DNA of 64,000 nt, from assembly GCA_023053545.1 (NCBI GenBank), contig JAKZAN010000005.1, forward strand, positions 2,356,001 to 2,420,000, given 5' to 3'. The first letter of the stretch is position 1. Every line of letters starts with the position of its first letter. Shown here one piece after another: positions 41,201 to 53,200 of this stretch. Under the pieces are notes generated by a model that saw nothing but the letters and a program-made list of their open reading frames with translations, did no database searches and was not told the DNA's origin. The position numbers and the translations under genes are program-made. The DNA is from Lepidurus packardi (lineage: Eukaryota; Arthropoda; Branchiopoda; Notostraca; Triopsidae).

Positions 41201-44200
41201 TTACTGTCTTATAGATAAGTACATGCGTAGTTGAAAAGGAAGCGAGAGAACATAATGGGTTTCGTGCTTTGGCCGCGATGAGGGAATTCCGATAGGGTTT
41301 CGTTGTTTTTTCCTTCCTTTCCGTTGAGAAGTTGGAAAGCAAGAAAGGTTTTCCTTGCTTCGATTCTCGAGTATGGTCTGTCTTTATCTACTCTACGATA
41401 CGGACTGACGAGTAGTACTTCTTGCGTGTTTTCCGTCTAAGTTCTGTGTCTGTCTCTTCTCTTTGGTCCGTCTTGGGCGTTGGAGTTCGCGCTCCCGTAA
41501 TACTTCAAGTCGGTCCCAGAAGCCGCGTTTTCTGGGGAACAAGACGCAAGTTTTCTTAGCTCGTGCCTATCAACCCGTATGGAAGACTTTTATTCTGGAT
41601 CACCTACGTGAGGAAGGAAAAATAATGGAAGAAAGTAAAACGGATTCACGAGCATTCATGGGATGCAAGCAAGAATAGCGTAAAGAGGCGCTGCATTTTA
41701 TATTGCCTTTGTTGAGGCGGAAGCAGGAGCAAAGTCTTTTGAGACAGAGTAGCCATTTGCCTTTTTCTCCTTTGCTTTTTACAAGAAATCGAAAAGAAAC
41801 GGTTAGCTTTTTCCCCCTTTTTATTTCTTTGCCTCCCAGCTTCCCAGAGTGGGCTTTTTTCGTCTTTGGACAAGCAAATGGAGCTGCAGCCTTAAGGTCT
41901 ATTAGGCCGTGTCGCTTACATTTTCAGAAATGGATCGCATTAAAGCAGGCGAGTAAAAGTGGACGATTCTATCGCATTTCGTTAGGACAAGGAATAAATA
42001 ACCTTATACTACGAAAGAAAAGGAATTATTCTTACAATTGGATAGTGTGGTCCCTATTGTGTTTCTAGTACAATACACTAATTATCATCACAATAATTGG
42101 AATGTGTTCTATTATTGATAATAATTAATAAAACTAATAATTAATAGTGTGTAATTAATAATGTGTTCTATTATTGATAATAGTTAATAAAACTAATAAT
42201 TAATAGTAATACGTAACAATAATTAATAGCTTTTATTAGAAATAATAAATCACTTCGTAATTAGTGATATTACAATATAACTGCATGGTTTAAATGGGCA
42301 AATTACCCTAATGAATTTTATATGAATTTTTAAAATTACGTTTAAGTCAATTCATAAAAAGTAATTTGTGAAATATTATAATTGCAATACAATTACACAT
42401 TTTTTTATGTTACAAGATCCCTGTCTAAATGTCGTCTAAATTTGAAATATCTAAATTATTCAAATCGAATTTTTTATTCAATGGAAATTATGTACAATAA
42501 TTATGGAAAATGAAATGAAATAATTAATTTATGAAATAATTAACTATGTACAATAAAAATGGAAACTATGCACCATAATTACTGAAGTTAATGGGGTAAA
42601 GAGATAGACTTTGTACATTTTGATAACGGAAACTTTGAAGTCTTTAAAGACATTCCAGTTAAGAATTCAGAAGAAAACATTCAATTTATTAGTAAAATGA
42701 GAAAAACATCTCTTGCGTTATGTGAGGTCAGGTCAAATGAAAAGCTAAAACGCAAAACTAGAATAAGAGATTAATATTATCAATATTATTACGATTAATA
42801 CACTTAAGTATTATACTAAGTAATACACTTAAGTCAGACGGGAAGTCGTAATGTTACTCCTTCATGTCTCAGCAATCGCACCACACCGTACAGTGAAGCA
42901 ATATAATGCAGTAATCGAAATAATAATGCTCTAGATTCTAGAGCATTATTATTACGTTTGTTATATTGCTTCGCTGTGCGGTGTGGTGCGATTGCTGAGA
43001 CATGAAGGAGTAACATTACGACTTCCCGTCTGACTTAAGTGTATTACTTAGTATAATACTTAAGTGTATTAATCGTAATAATATTGATAATATTGATCGA
43101 GGCACGATCTAGAGTCTAGATCGTGCCTCGCATGGTATATTTTAGATTATTTTAGAAGGGATAGTATGCTGGAATACACTTAAGTATTATTTTTTCTATT
43201 GTAACTATTCTTCGAAACGCAACAACGTAAACAAACAGGAACTGTCCTTTTTGCCACTTAGGGATTTCTTGGAAAGTATATATCTACAAATAATAAACTA
43301 TGGAAAGTGTATATCACAGATACATAAAGCTGCAACGGGGAAGCAGATATAAAAGCTGGTAAGCACTGGGAAACATAACGTATTATACACTACTTGGAAA
43401 TACGGCTATTCAATGTCGGCCTTTTGATAACACGGCCCCCCTCCCCAGTCTGTAGCACGACGGGGAATAAACAGTGAGGAAACAAATTTGTCACATTCTT
43501 AGGACTGCACAGAGTGCTTAGCAGTCTATGCGATACTTGGACTGTTGAATGGGCGGGTAAAGTGTAATGAAATGGAAGAAAAGAAAAAGTAAAAAGAAAA
43601 GAAATAAGACGGGAAGTGTCATTAACCGTAAAATGGAGTTAGTGGTCAACGCTACGCCAGCGTAGGACAAGGGGCATTCCTTTTATTGGCACTAAAGAGG
43701 AGAGAAGACTTTCTATTCCTTACTTCACTCCTATCCGCACTCTATATAAGCGAAGGGAGGCGTGAGCATGAAGGTTTCTGTTTTGACCCCGAAGAAGCCA
43801 TTTCAGATCATTTCGTGCTCGTTTTTCATTTGAAACTTCGCGAGGGGGTTGGAATTGCTGTTTTCCCGACAGATATGTGTAAAGACAGGTGTTTTTTGCG
43901 TCATGGATGCGGAGTGTACCAGCACATGTTGCAAGTATACGAACTAAGCCGAAAGTTCCCCAAACCTACCCCTGATGTTTTTTTAATTTTTTAATTTGTT
44001 GCTCGGCAACCTAGGTCCGCGATCAGATTTCTGGGCTATTGTCGTAGGCATCATCTCTTAGAAATCCGAGTCCCTGACGGACGTCACCGTCAACGATACC
44101 CGACAACAACAACAAGCAGAAAACTTGGGGTTTCCTAAGTGAAGAAGTAGGCCATTGTACGCGTATAAACGGATCCATATTAACGCCTTAAAAGCTCCCG

Positions 44201-47200
44201 TATACCTTAGCTCGGTATAGGCGGTTAACATGGCAGTTTCTGTTAAAACAGCACATTTCATTAAAAAAAAATATTTGATAGTAAGCTTACTAACAGCTAA
44301 TGCAAAACCAATCCACTATTTTGCCATTAATAATAAATTGGTAATATGCAAATCTAGTTTGCATTTTTACACGTCTTTTGCAAAACAATAACAAACATCA
44401 GCACCATCTATGAGTGTTTCGCATGAATAAGCTAAGGTTTACGGGAGTGTTAAAGGCAAGATATAACGTACACGTGTAAAAGTGTTTGTACACGTCTTTT
44501 CCAAAACAATAACAAACATCAGCACCATCTATGAGTGTTTCGCATCAATAAGTTAAGGTTTACGGGAGCCTTAAAGGCACGATATAAACGTACACGTGTA
44601 AAACTATTAAAGCAGCCTACAACTTTTTAAAGCTTCGTAAGGTGTCGTTAAAATAAAGCGCTGATTATTTTCGGTGTAAGGAAAATGAAAGTGATCCGGG
44701 GTCTTGTGATAATATAAAATGATTCAGTAATGAAGCAGCCTCAAGCATTGAGGGGGAGAAAGATAGGGATAAGGCTTATGAAGGAAATCTTACGCTAATA
44801 CCTTACATTTTTTTCGTAGAAGACGTTATTAGGAGTGCAGCTCGCGAAGATCCAGAGAGTCAGCAGCATGATGCAAAGGAACGTTAGATTTCATTGAAAA
44901 GAGGAGCTTCTATTTCTGGGAGTTGGGTTCCCTTCGTCTTTTTTCCCTGTGCCCATGTCCCCAGGATAGGAAATAACAGCGTTCTCGTGTTTTTTTCTGT
45001 ATTACTGCAGTAGGCAAAGCAGGCAAAGGTAATGACGCCATCTGCAGTAATAAGGAACTCTCATGGTGTACGGTCGTTCTATAGAAAACTAATGCGCAAC
45101 ATAAAGTTTGACTTGTAGTTTTGCCAAAAGGGCATCTCGGTGTTTTTCTCTCTTTATGTTAGATAGTATGATATATAAATACCCTAAGTCATCATCCCGC
45201 GGTTTTCCTCTTTAGGAAAGTGAACAAAAGCAAACGTCTAGCTTGATTACAGCACACGATTTGAAGTTCGGTTGGCATGATTGCGAATAATTCAAAGAAG
45301 TAGTGAATCCGCTTTCAGAGGATTTACTACTTTCTCCATTGAGACACCATGGAAAGGAGGATTTACTCCAGTTTTCAGGCCTTAGCCAAGTTCTATTCAC
45401 ATCAGTACTTCAAGAGGTTTACGAAAGGAGACCAATAAAGTTGTTGAAGCAAATTTCCTCCCTTTGAACAAAAAAGATACAGCAACTGGGCCCTACTTAG
45501 TTGGTAAAGGACCCATCAAAATCCTATTGAACTGCAGTGGATTGTCCGCTTGTATTCAACCATTATTTACTATTTCTCATGCGCTTTTCTTAGTTATGAA
45601 TTCTCAAGCTTGAATTTTACCAAGCTAGGTTCAATTAAATTCAGGGAATCCTTATATAAAGATCTTTATGGTATAATACAGATCTTTAAATCAACCTCAG
45701 ATTTTCCTGTTTTTCTAAAATGGAGTTCGAACTTCCTGAACTTACGCATTTAAGTTCAGATTCCCTGAATTCAAGTTCAAATCCTCGCAATCCAAATTGA
45801 AATTTGTGAATTCAAGTATAATGTACTCTAGGTTTCTGGATTTCAGTTAAATTAAAGTTAGGAATCCATAAGTATCAAATTTTCTGAATTTGAGGCTCTG
45901 GTATACCTGAGCTTAGTGATGCAAAACAGTCGCAGATGGCGCTGATATTTGTTATTGTTTTTGCAAAAGCCGTGAGTAAGAATGTAAAAAATTAAAGAGA
46001 TAGTGATTGCCGGTAAATTTATAAAAAAAAAAAAATGGCTTCTGGAAAGTAAAATTTTTCACCGCAGTTTGCTGTGACAGCACAATGTCCCAAATCATGT
46101 CTCGAACGTTCGGAGCAAAATTTCTAAAAACAGTTTGAATTGAAACCAATTTCAACAATTTCAACAGATTTGAAACCAATCTAAAGCGAAACTTCTATTT
46201 TTTTCTAAAAGACCTGATGCACAACCAAAGGACACACTTATAGGCAACGTATTTTATACAGTTGCAGACTTCATTTGGCTGTTACTATTTTATTATTAAT
46301 TGGGACAGGTAGATTGGTGGTACACTAGCTGTTAGTGTGCTCAAGCTTGCTGTCAAGGAATTTTTTCCTGAAATGTGCTGATTTTAACAAAGTTGTTTCG
46401 AAATTACCCATGCTAACCGCCTATCCCGAGTTCAACCTTTCTGCATTTCATTTCAGATTCCCTGAAATTCTCGGAATCCAAATTCAAAGTTCATGCATGC
46501 AAATATAATGCCAACTCTAGGTTTCTGGGTTTCGACTAAATTAAAGTTAGGAATCCATAATTGGTAAACTGTTAAAACCCTAACCCTTTTTTAACATTAT
46601 TTACGAGGTTAAAAGAGATTCACAATCCGGAACAACCAAACTGACTTGCATCTGCTTAAAGCTACACCCGACGCTCAAATCGGCTATTGAGATGTTCCCA
46701 TTCGAGACAAAGGAAAATCCAAATCCGAGAAGAAGAAAATGAAAACGACAAAAAAAAATAGGAAAACAACCCAATCTCAGCATCACAATCCGTTCCCTGA
46801 CAGCGAATACAACGAATTATAGTGCATGCGTAATGAGTGTCTTAACGTCCTGTCGTTACAATCCTTTGCAACCCCTTGATAGCTATTCAAGCTTGGGCGC
46901 CTTGCTCCCTGTCAATTCCCTGGCTGCCTCTTGCCCGCCTCTCTTCTCCTTTTCTTTTTTTCTAAAAATATCTATTTTGCAAATTCAGCTTGGCTTGTTG
47001 TGTCCAAGGGCGTGACCTAATATTGATTGCACTTGAGTGGTTTCTGCTGTGGTTGTAACCTATCAACCATTTTTCACGCGTTCATTTTTCTCTCTCGTTC
47101 TCCCACTTTTCGTGTAAGGTTCCATACCTCTTTCATTTTTACTCCCTTAAAGCCACTTATGCATGGCAAAAGCTTTGAGGGGAAAAACCCCCCAAAAAAT

Positions 47201-50200
47201 CAAAAAAAAAAAATTGCAGTTGAGCTTTGTTGCCCAAAAATCCTTGGCCTTATATCGAACGATGGGACAATAGTGTACAATTAAAGGCAAAACACAAGAC
47301 TCCCACTTGTCATATTTCGAGGGAAGGGGGTTAGGTTGATAGTATGGATTTGATGACGCGGGTATAAAGCTGGTGCTTGACGGCCTTGTCCTGGCTGGGT
47401 GTCAATGGCAGCTTTTGGGTGCTGGGGTCAATTGATTGAGTGCCACGATATTTCTTAAAGATAGCTACCACACACCAAACGAAAGGGGCCATTATAACGC
47501 CTGGTGTCTTGTCGTGTAGCGCACAGTTCCTTTTTTTTCTTATATTTTTTCGTTCCGCTTTTAGGCTTCATAAGAGGCAGCGTTAGGTCAAGTAATGGAA
47601 GTTTGTCTTATAATTTCTCTATCAAGATGGCCAGTCCAGTTTTTTCCCCTCCTGCTGACTGATCCTTTCATAGGCTCTCATGGAACTTTATTTTTATAAC
47701 CGCAACGAAAGGAGGACAAGTATGTGGTGGGTGAGACCACCGACTTTGTATTTACGTTGTGTTTTTATTTAATTTTTATTTTGCACATTGCTGTTCCCTA
47801 CTTTCCATGTGTGGAGGAGTCGTAGACAACGGACGGACCTTAAATACCAGCGACGTGGTGTGCACCAATCGGGGTTGCTTTCTAGGCTTTTGCATTGTTT
47901 AATTCACAGGTTGCTAAATCTTGAAAAGCAGTATTGGGTGTGGGGTAAGTGTAAAATGGAGTAGCCCATCAGCTCCGTAATCCAGTTACGAGCTTTAAGT
48001 CTCACTTTTCTTCCATGTTCCTTTGCGTGCTTTTTCGCTCTTAGGTTCCGCTCGTCGGGCCTTTTTTTTTCTTTTTTGTGGGCTAAGATGTAAGCAGACG
48101 AAGAAAGTGGCAGGCAAAGAAAATTGCTGGGTTAATCCGAACTTCGGCAGAAACCCGGCAGGATCTTTGTAGCTATTTTTTTGTAAGGGGGTCTCGTCGA
48201 AAGCTTATTCCACCCCTACTACCCCTTTTATTCCCCCCAAAAAAGAAAAATCTATAAGGGAAAATAATTAAATTTTTGTAATAAGTATAGAAAGGGTTAT
48301 TGAGGAATGGGACTACTGAAGCTGCAAAAATTGATTTAAATATTTTGCTCCAAATATAACTAGCTCCCTTTTTAAATACAATTATTTTGTTGTTTAATTG
48401 CTTGTCAAATGAAGTTGATCTGGAGTAAGAGTTTAAAACTTCGTTGACGGGAGCAAACTATTATAATGAAAGCGTTCAGGGGACATGGGAAGGATAGCTT
48501 AGCTTGGTACAACCAAGCTACCGCTGGGTGGCGCGCACTGCTTTGCATGCGATATATGAACGCTCATGGCTTCTGCGCATAAAACAGCAAGCCGGGTAGC
48601 TGTATAACCACGTCTTCAATTTGCAAAAAAATTGTCTTATAAATATAACAAAAGATGTCTAGGACTCGACATTTTCCCAAACTTTGCTTTTGTTACCAGA
48701 GGTGAAGAACTAATTTGCATTTTTCACATTAATTAAGCGAAAAATACAAAGAAGAAAATCATCATGCATTTCGTATTGAGGTTGCCTACATTACTGTTAA
48801 GAAGTTTTGTGCAAAAATATTTAGTTTTTACGTAAGCGATTCTGCCTTCCCCCGCTATCGCGGCATCGAAAGCTAAGCTATACACTAAAAAAATGCTGGC
48901 CCTTTGAACATTCTTAATTGACATAAAGGCACTGCAATATTATAATGGCAAGATATTACCAATATCTTTATTGTAATTTCTCAAATTTCCAGAGCAAAAG
49001 GCCTCCAAATTAAGTATTTATATCGTATTTATTACAGTTATTTTACTAGAATTTATTGACATCAAAGAGTCCACAACGTTTAATTGTAAAATTACCAATG
49101 TTTTGCACGCAGTGGAGCCTTTAAAAAGCGAAAGAAAATGTGTCAACAAGAAAAGGATCAATTGTATAACTGTATAGCGTGCTAAGGTCAGTTTTTTTAT
49201 TTAATAAGGGCGACGAGAGTCCACAGATAAGGAAAATTTCTGTCGAGCAATAAAAAAAATGCTCTCATCCACCCCGCAGGCAGCTTGAATTATAAAGATG
49301 GGACAACAACACCAAAAAAATAATAAAAAAAAATATGGGAAGAAGTGATAAGACCGTCGAGCTCTGCTTCGAGGCTATGGGAATTAATTTGTGATGATGA
49401 CAGTAGCCAAGCAAATATTGTCTGCTTTTGGGAGAACTGGGCAACTTAAAAATGGTCACAATCCGCTCCGGCACCCCCGGACGATGTCTCGTAAAACTTG
49501 GGAAGATATCTTTTGGGTGGATGGACGACAACGAGCTATGGGCCTCTTTTTTTTGCTTATTTTTCACCATAATCTTGAACTATGGGCTATGATAACACTG
49601 GGGGGAATGTTTTACGTTATTAAAAGGATGCTGAGGGAAAGAAGATGGTAAAGATCCCCTTATACTTTATGCCAGCAGCGTGTTCTGACTAAAATCGTTT
49701 GTTGTCCACTTTTAAAAAGCAAATAGTTTTTCGTGCGTGTGTGTAGGATGAAAGAAAGAGAGAAAATTATTACTCCTTAATTAACTAGATTTTTTTTTCT
49801 TTTCGTGTGTTTGTGTTGCGTTTCTTTTTCTCCTATAAAACAGAGGCACCAGGCACTCCCGTCATCTATGATGAAAACATCCGGAGAGAATCTACCGTCC
49901 TTGGGCCGTACAATGAAGGTTCTGATGTACTCTTGGCCTGCGAAGTTTCTGGAGGTAAGTGCTAATTGGTGCTTTGCTTTTTAACAAGTGGCTGGGTATA
50001 ACGGTAATGTAATAAGTATAACGTATAATAAACAGTATAACGGTAATTTAAAATAATGACATTATAATGAAAAAAAATAATATCCCAAATGAATGACGTA
50101 AAAATGCCTGTTAAATTTAGTAACATTTTAATGTAAAGTGATGAACAAGCTATGTCTGGTATTACTTCGTTATTAGCTCGATTTCATAGTAATTTATACA

Positions 50201-53200
50201 ACACTAGAGCTGAAGGTTACTACCTTTAACTATTTATGAAACGTAAAAGTGGCATACTTGTAAGTAAACAGTGAAAGCCGCTTAACATGAATTTGAAGGG
50301 ACCGGACAACTTATTCGCGTTAAGAAGAATTTGTGCTAAAAAATATATGTAAAAACACGGAGTGTTGGGGCGAGAAAGACCAAACGTTGCTTAAGTGGTT
50401 TGTGTTTCGTGTTTAACGGTTTTCACTGTACATATAAAAGTGTATGAAAGGGAAAGATAGCCGTCCAATCAGAGAGCCAGTATGCCCGTAAGTCCCTCCC
50501 CAATCGCTGCGCTAACGGTTACCTTTCGCTAGCTATTCATGAACATGAAGATGCAAGCGTAGCGTGTTTACGCGTCAAGTTCATGAACCGCTAAAAGTAA
50601 CCTATTAGCTTAAGTTTGCTATACATGAGTATAAGGTAACTTGCGTCATTCTGCCCTGGTAAGTCTGCCTTTCACCCCGAAGTTAGTAAACTATGAATAG
50701 TAAGTAAGGTAAAGTGATTGATTTTCACAAGGCTAGAGTTCGAATGCTTACGACGCTGAATGGTGTTATTGCCAAGTGGACCTAACTGGAAATTACTTTG
50801 CAATCAAGCAGTCAAGTAAAAAAGAAACCCGGTTAATTTTACTTGTAAATCTTGACTTTAACACTTGGAGCTAACCTAACGCAATACGTTTATAAGCAAC
50901 GTAATGTAATAAAAAATAATAAAACGGAATGAAATATTGGTTTTGCGAGGTGCGTTTTAAATGTCTAAATAATGTAAGCTATACCTATATTGCTGGAATT
51001 ATTTTTGCCTTCTTTGCGGAATTGCTCAACCACATGAACTCGTGCTTGCCTTGGGTACATGTAGAGAGCGAAAGTATCTTTATGAGTGGTGGCGGCATTT
51101 AACCAAACATCCCTTCATCGATTTGTTTCCGCGACATTCGTCTGCTTCGGTAAACCGGCTTTAATGTTATTAGTAAACTTGCTGAACTGGGCAAACATTT
51201 GCGCTTTGAAGCCGCGACGTTATCGAGAACTTTGACGTTAGCTTTGGCTTAAAGCAAAATATGGATTTATCTGTTCCTAGTGCGTGTTTGTCTATGCCAG
51301 CGAAGTACGTAGCTCTATAAAAGTATTGATGGGATTGCTTATTGCTGTTAAAACCTTAGAAATTGTGTAGACAGTCAAACCAAGCCTTTTTTTTATTTGT
51401 GTTGGGCTAAAGTATAGAGGGAGAGCTTGCGTGTTGCTGTTTTGCAGGCATATCAGAAGCGTGTGAAATAAGGTGTGAAAATGAAATAAGAGTGTTGCTG
51501 TACCGCCTGACGCCCAGCAATACGGCCACCCACGAAATAGGTGGAAAAGTACCAGCTCGCTCTAGCAAGAGTTGGGTAATAATGGAAGGGGGGAGGGGTG
51601 TGGGGACAATTTCTTAATGCGTCCATTTTCCAAGTATGAAGCTTCTACACACAGCAATCGAGTGTAATACTTACCACCATTACTTAACGCCCTTTTCCAG
51701 TCATCTTTTTTCTCACTTTCCGGAACATCAAAATGTGAATACTCCAGTTCCCCTATGAGATACGACATGCAATTGTTGTCGGCTATCGAGTGTTAAGAGC
51801 CCATTCGTCGCATGTGTACATACGTTAACGTTTCTCCCTTTTCCTTCTTTCTCTTCCCTCGGCGACACTTGACTCCAATAATGTAAGGATTCAAGTTGCT
51901 TTTACACGTTAACGTCAAGGGAAGTACAACTTTTGAACGTTGAGGATTAACAAGTCAAGAAGCGTAAAAAAAACGAGTTGGAGAGAGTCAAATAGTCCGT
52001 TTTTTTTTCATTAACGTTTTCTTTTTTTTCTTTTCTCTTTTAACGATAACGACATCAGTGGGCGTTAAAAAGAGGTTGTGGGGTGGGTTTGGGAGCATTT
52101 TCCTTTTCCATGTGGAATTTTGCTAAGGGGACAGATGAATGATTGCTTTTGGCGCCCGAGTAAGTGTTATACTGCAGAGTAGCGCTGGGCAGGAGTAGTA
52201 AATGTGACAGTTTCCGGGCCGAAAAGAGAAGTTTTTTTTTTATTAGATATGATGTATCGAAAGGAAGAATGACGTTCCCAGGGTCAAAAGCAACTCTTGT
52301 TGTGTATATAATCCACGAATAGTTGCCGATGCCTTGACAGTTTTCATTTTATCTTTCACTTCCGCTTTGGTTGTACATTCAAAGCAGTGCCGAGGAAGAA
52401 TAAGCAAATAAAATACAAAATAACTCTAGTGATATGGTAGGAAGCTTTTCTAAAGTTTCAAGGTATAAACCATGCAAGCAAAACTAATATCTAGCAAAAG
52501 TTGCCTTTCAACTTTTCCAGAGCTTTCCTTTGCGATTGTTGGAAGAATTTGCCCTAAAGTGCACCCAATAAATTGGTCGCATTTTTTTTTTTTTACTAAG
52601 AAATATGATGATACCTTCTAAGTTAACAAATGACTCAAGTCTCTCGTATACCTTAGTTTAGTGATGCGAAACAGTCCCAGATGGCACTGATGTTTGTTAT
52701 GGTTTCGCGAAAGCCACGCTTAAGAAAATAAAAAAAAAAACATATAGCTAATTGCCGGTAGAATTTCTACGCTTGTTTTGCCTCTGGAAAGTACACTTTG
52801 TCACCACAATTTGCTGTAGCAGCACAATGTCCCTAATCAAGTCGTCGAACTTTCGGAACAAGATTTTTCGAAAACGGCTTGTCACGCCAAATTTGGAAAC
52901 AATCTAAAACAAACGTTTTCCTTTTTAACAAGCACAAGCAAAGAACCTATTTTGTATTTCACATAGTTTCAAACTTCCTTTGCGTGTTACTAAATGGAAA
53001 GTTGTTCCGAAATCCCCCGTGCTAACCGCCTATACCGAGCTAAGGCATACAAGAGCCTGAAATGGTAATATACGTAAATCTATTTTTTTAGTATTACAAA
53101 TTAGTAGTACTACGTATTAGACATGCAAAACTGTCCAACTTTATTTTGTACAAAGTGTCTAGATTAGCAGTAATGTGGAGTGTATACGATTTAGGGATTA

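Larger units (their letters stand above)
39288..49843. other. Side-family intron 3 (10.6 kb)
   Basis: The largest intron, between the Ig1 and Ig2 exons. It carries MITE copies at 40453-40743, 44188-44574, 45893-46440 and 48490-48890, an AT-rich tandem duplication near 42085-42230 and the large palindrome at 42772-43130. Open frames at 41703-42068 and 43686-43994 show no recognised domain. Confidence 0.6.

Noticed and set aside
43686-43994. 102-codon open frame following a TATATAA motif in Side intron 3
   Set aside because: It resembles no known protein and lacks supporting splice or codon evidence.
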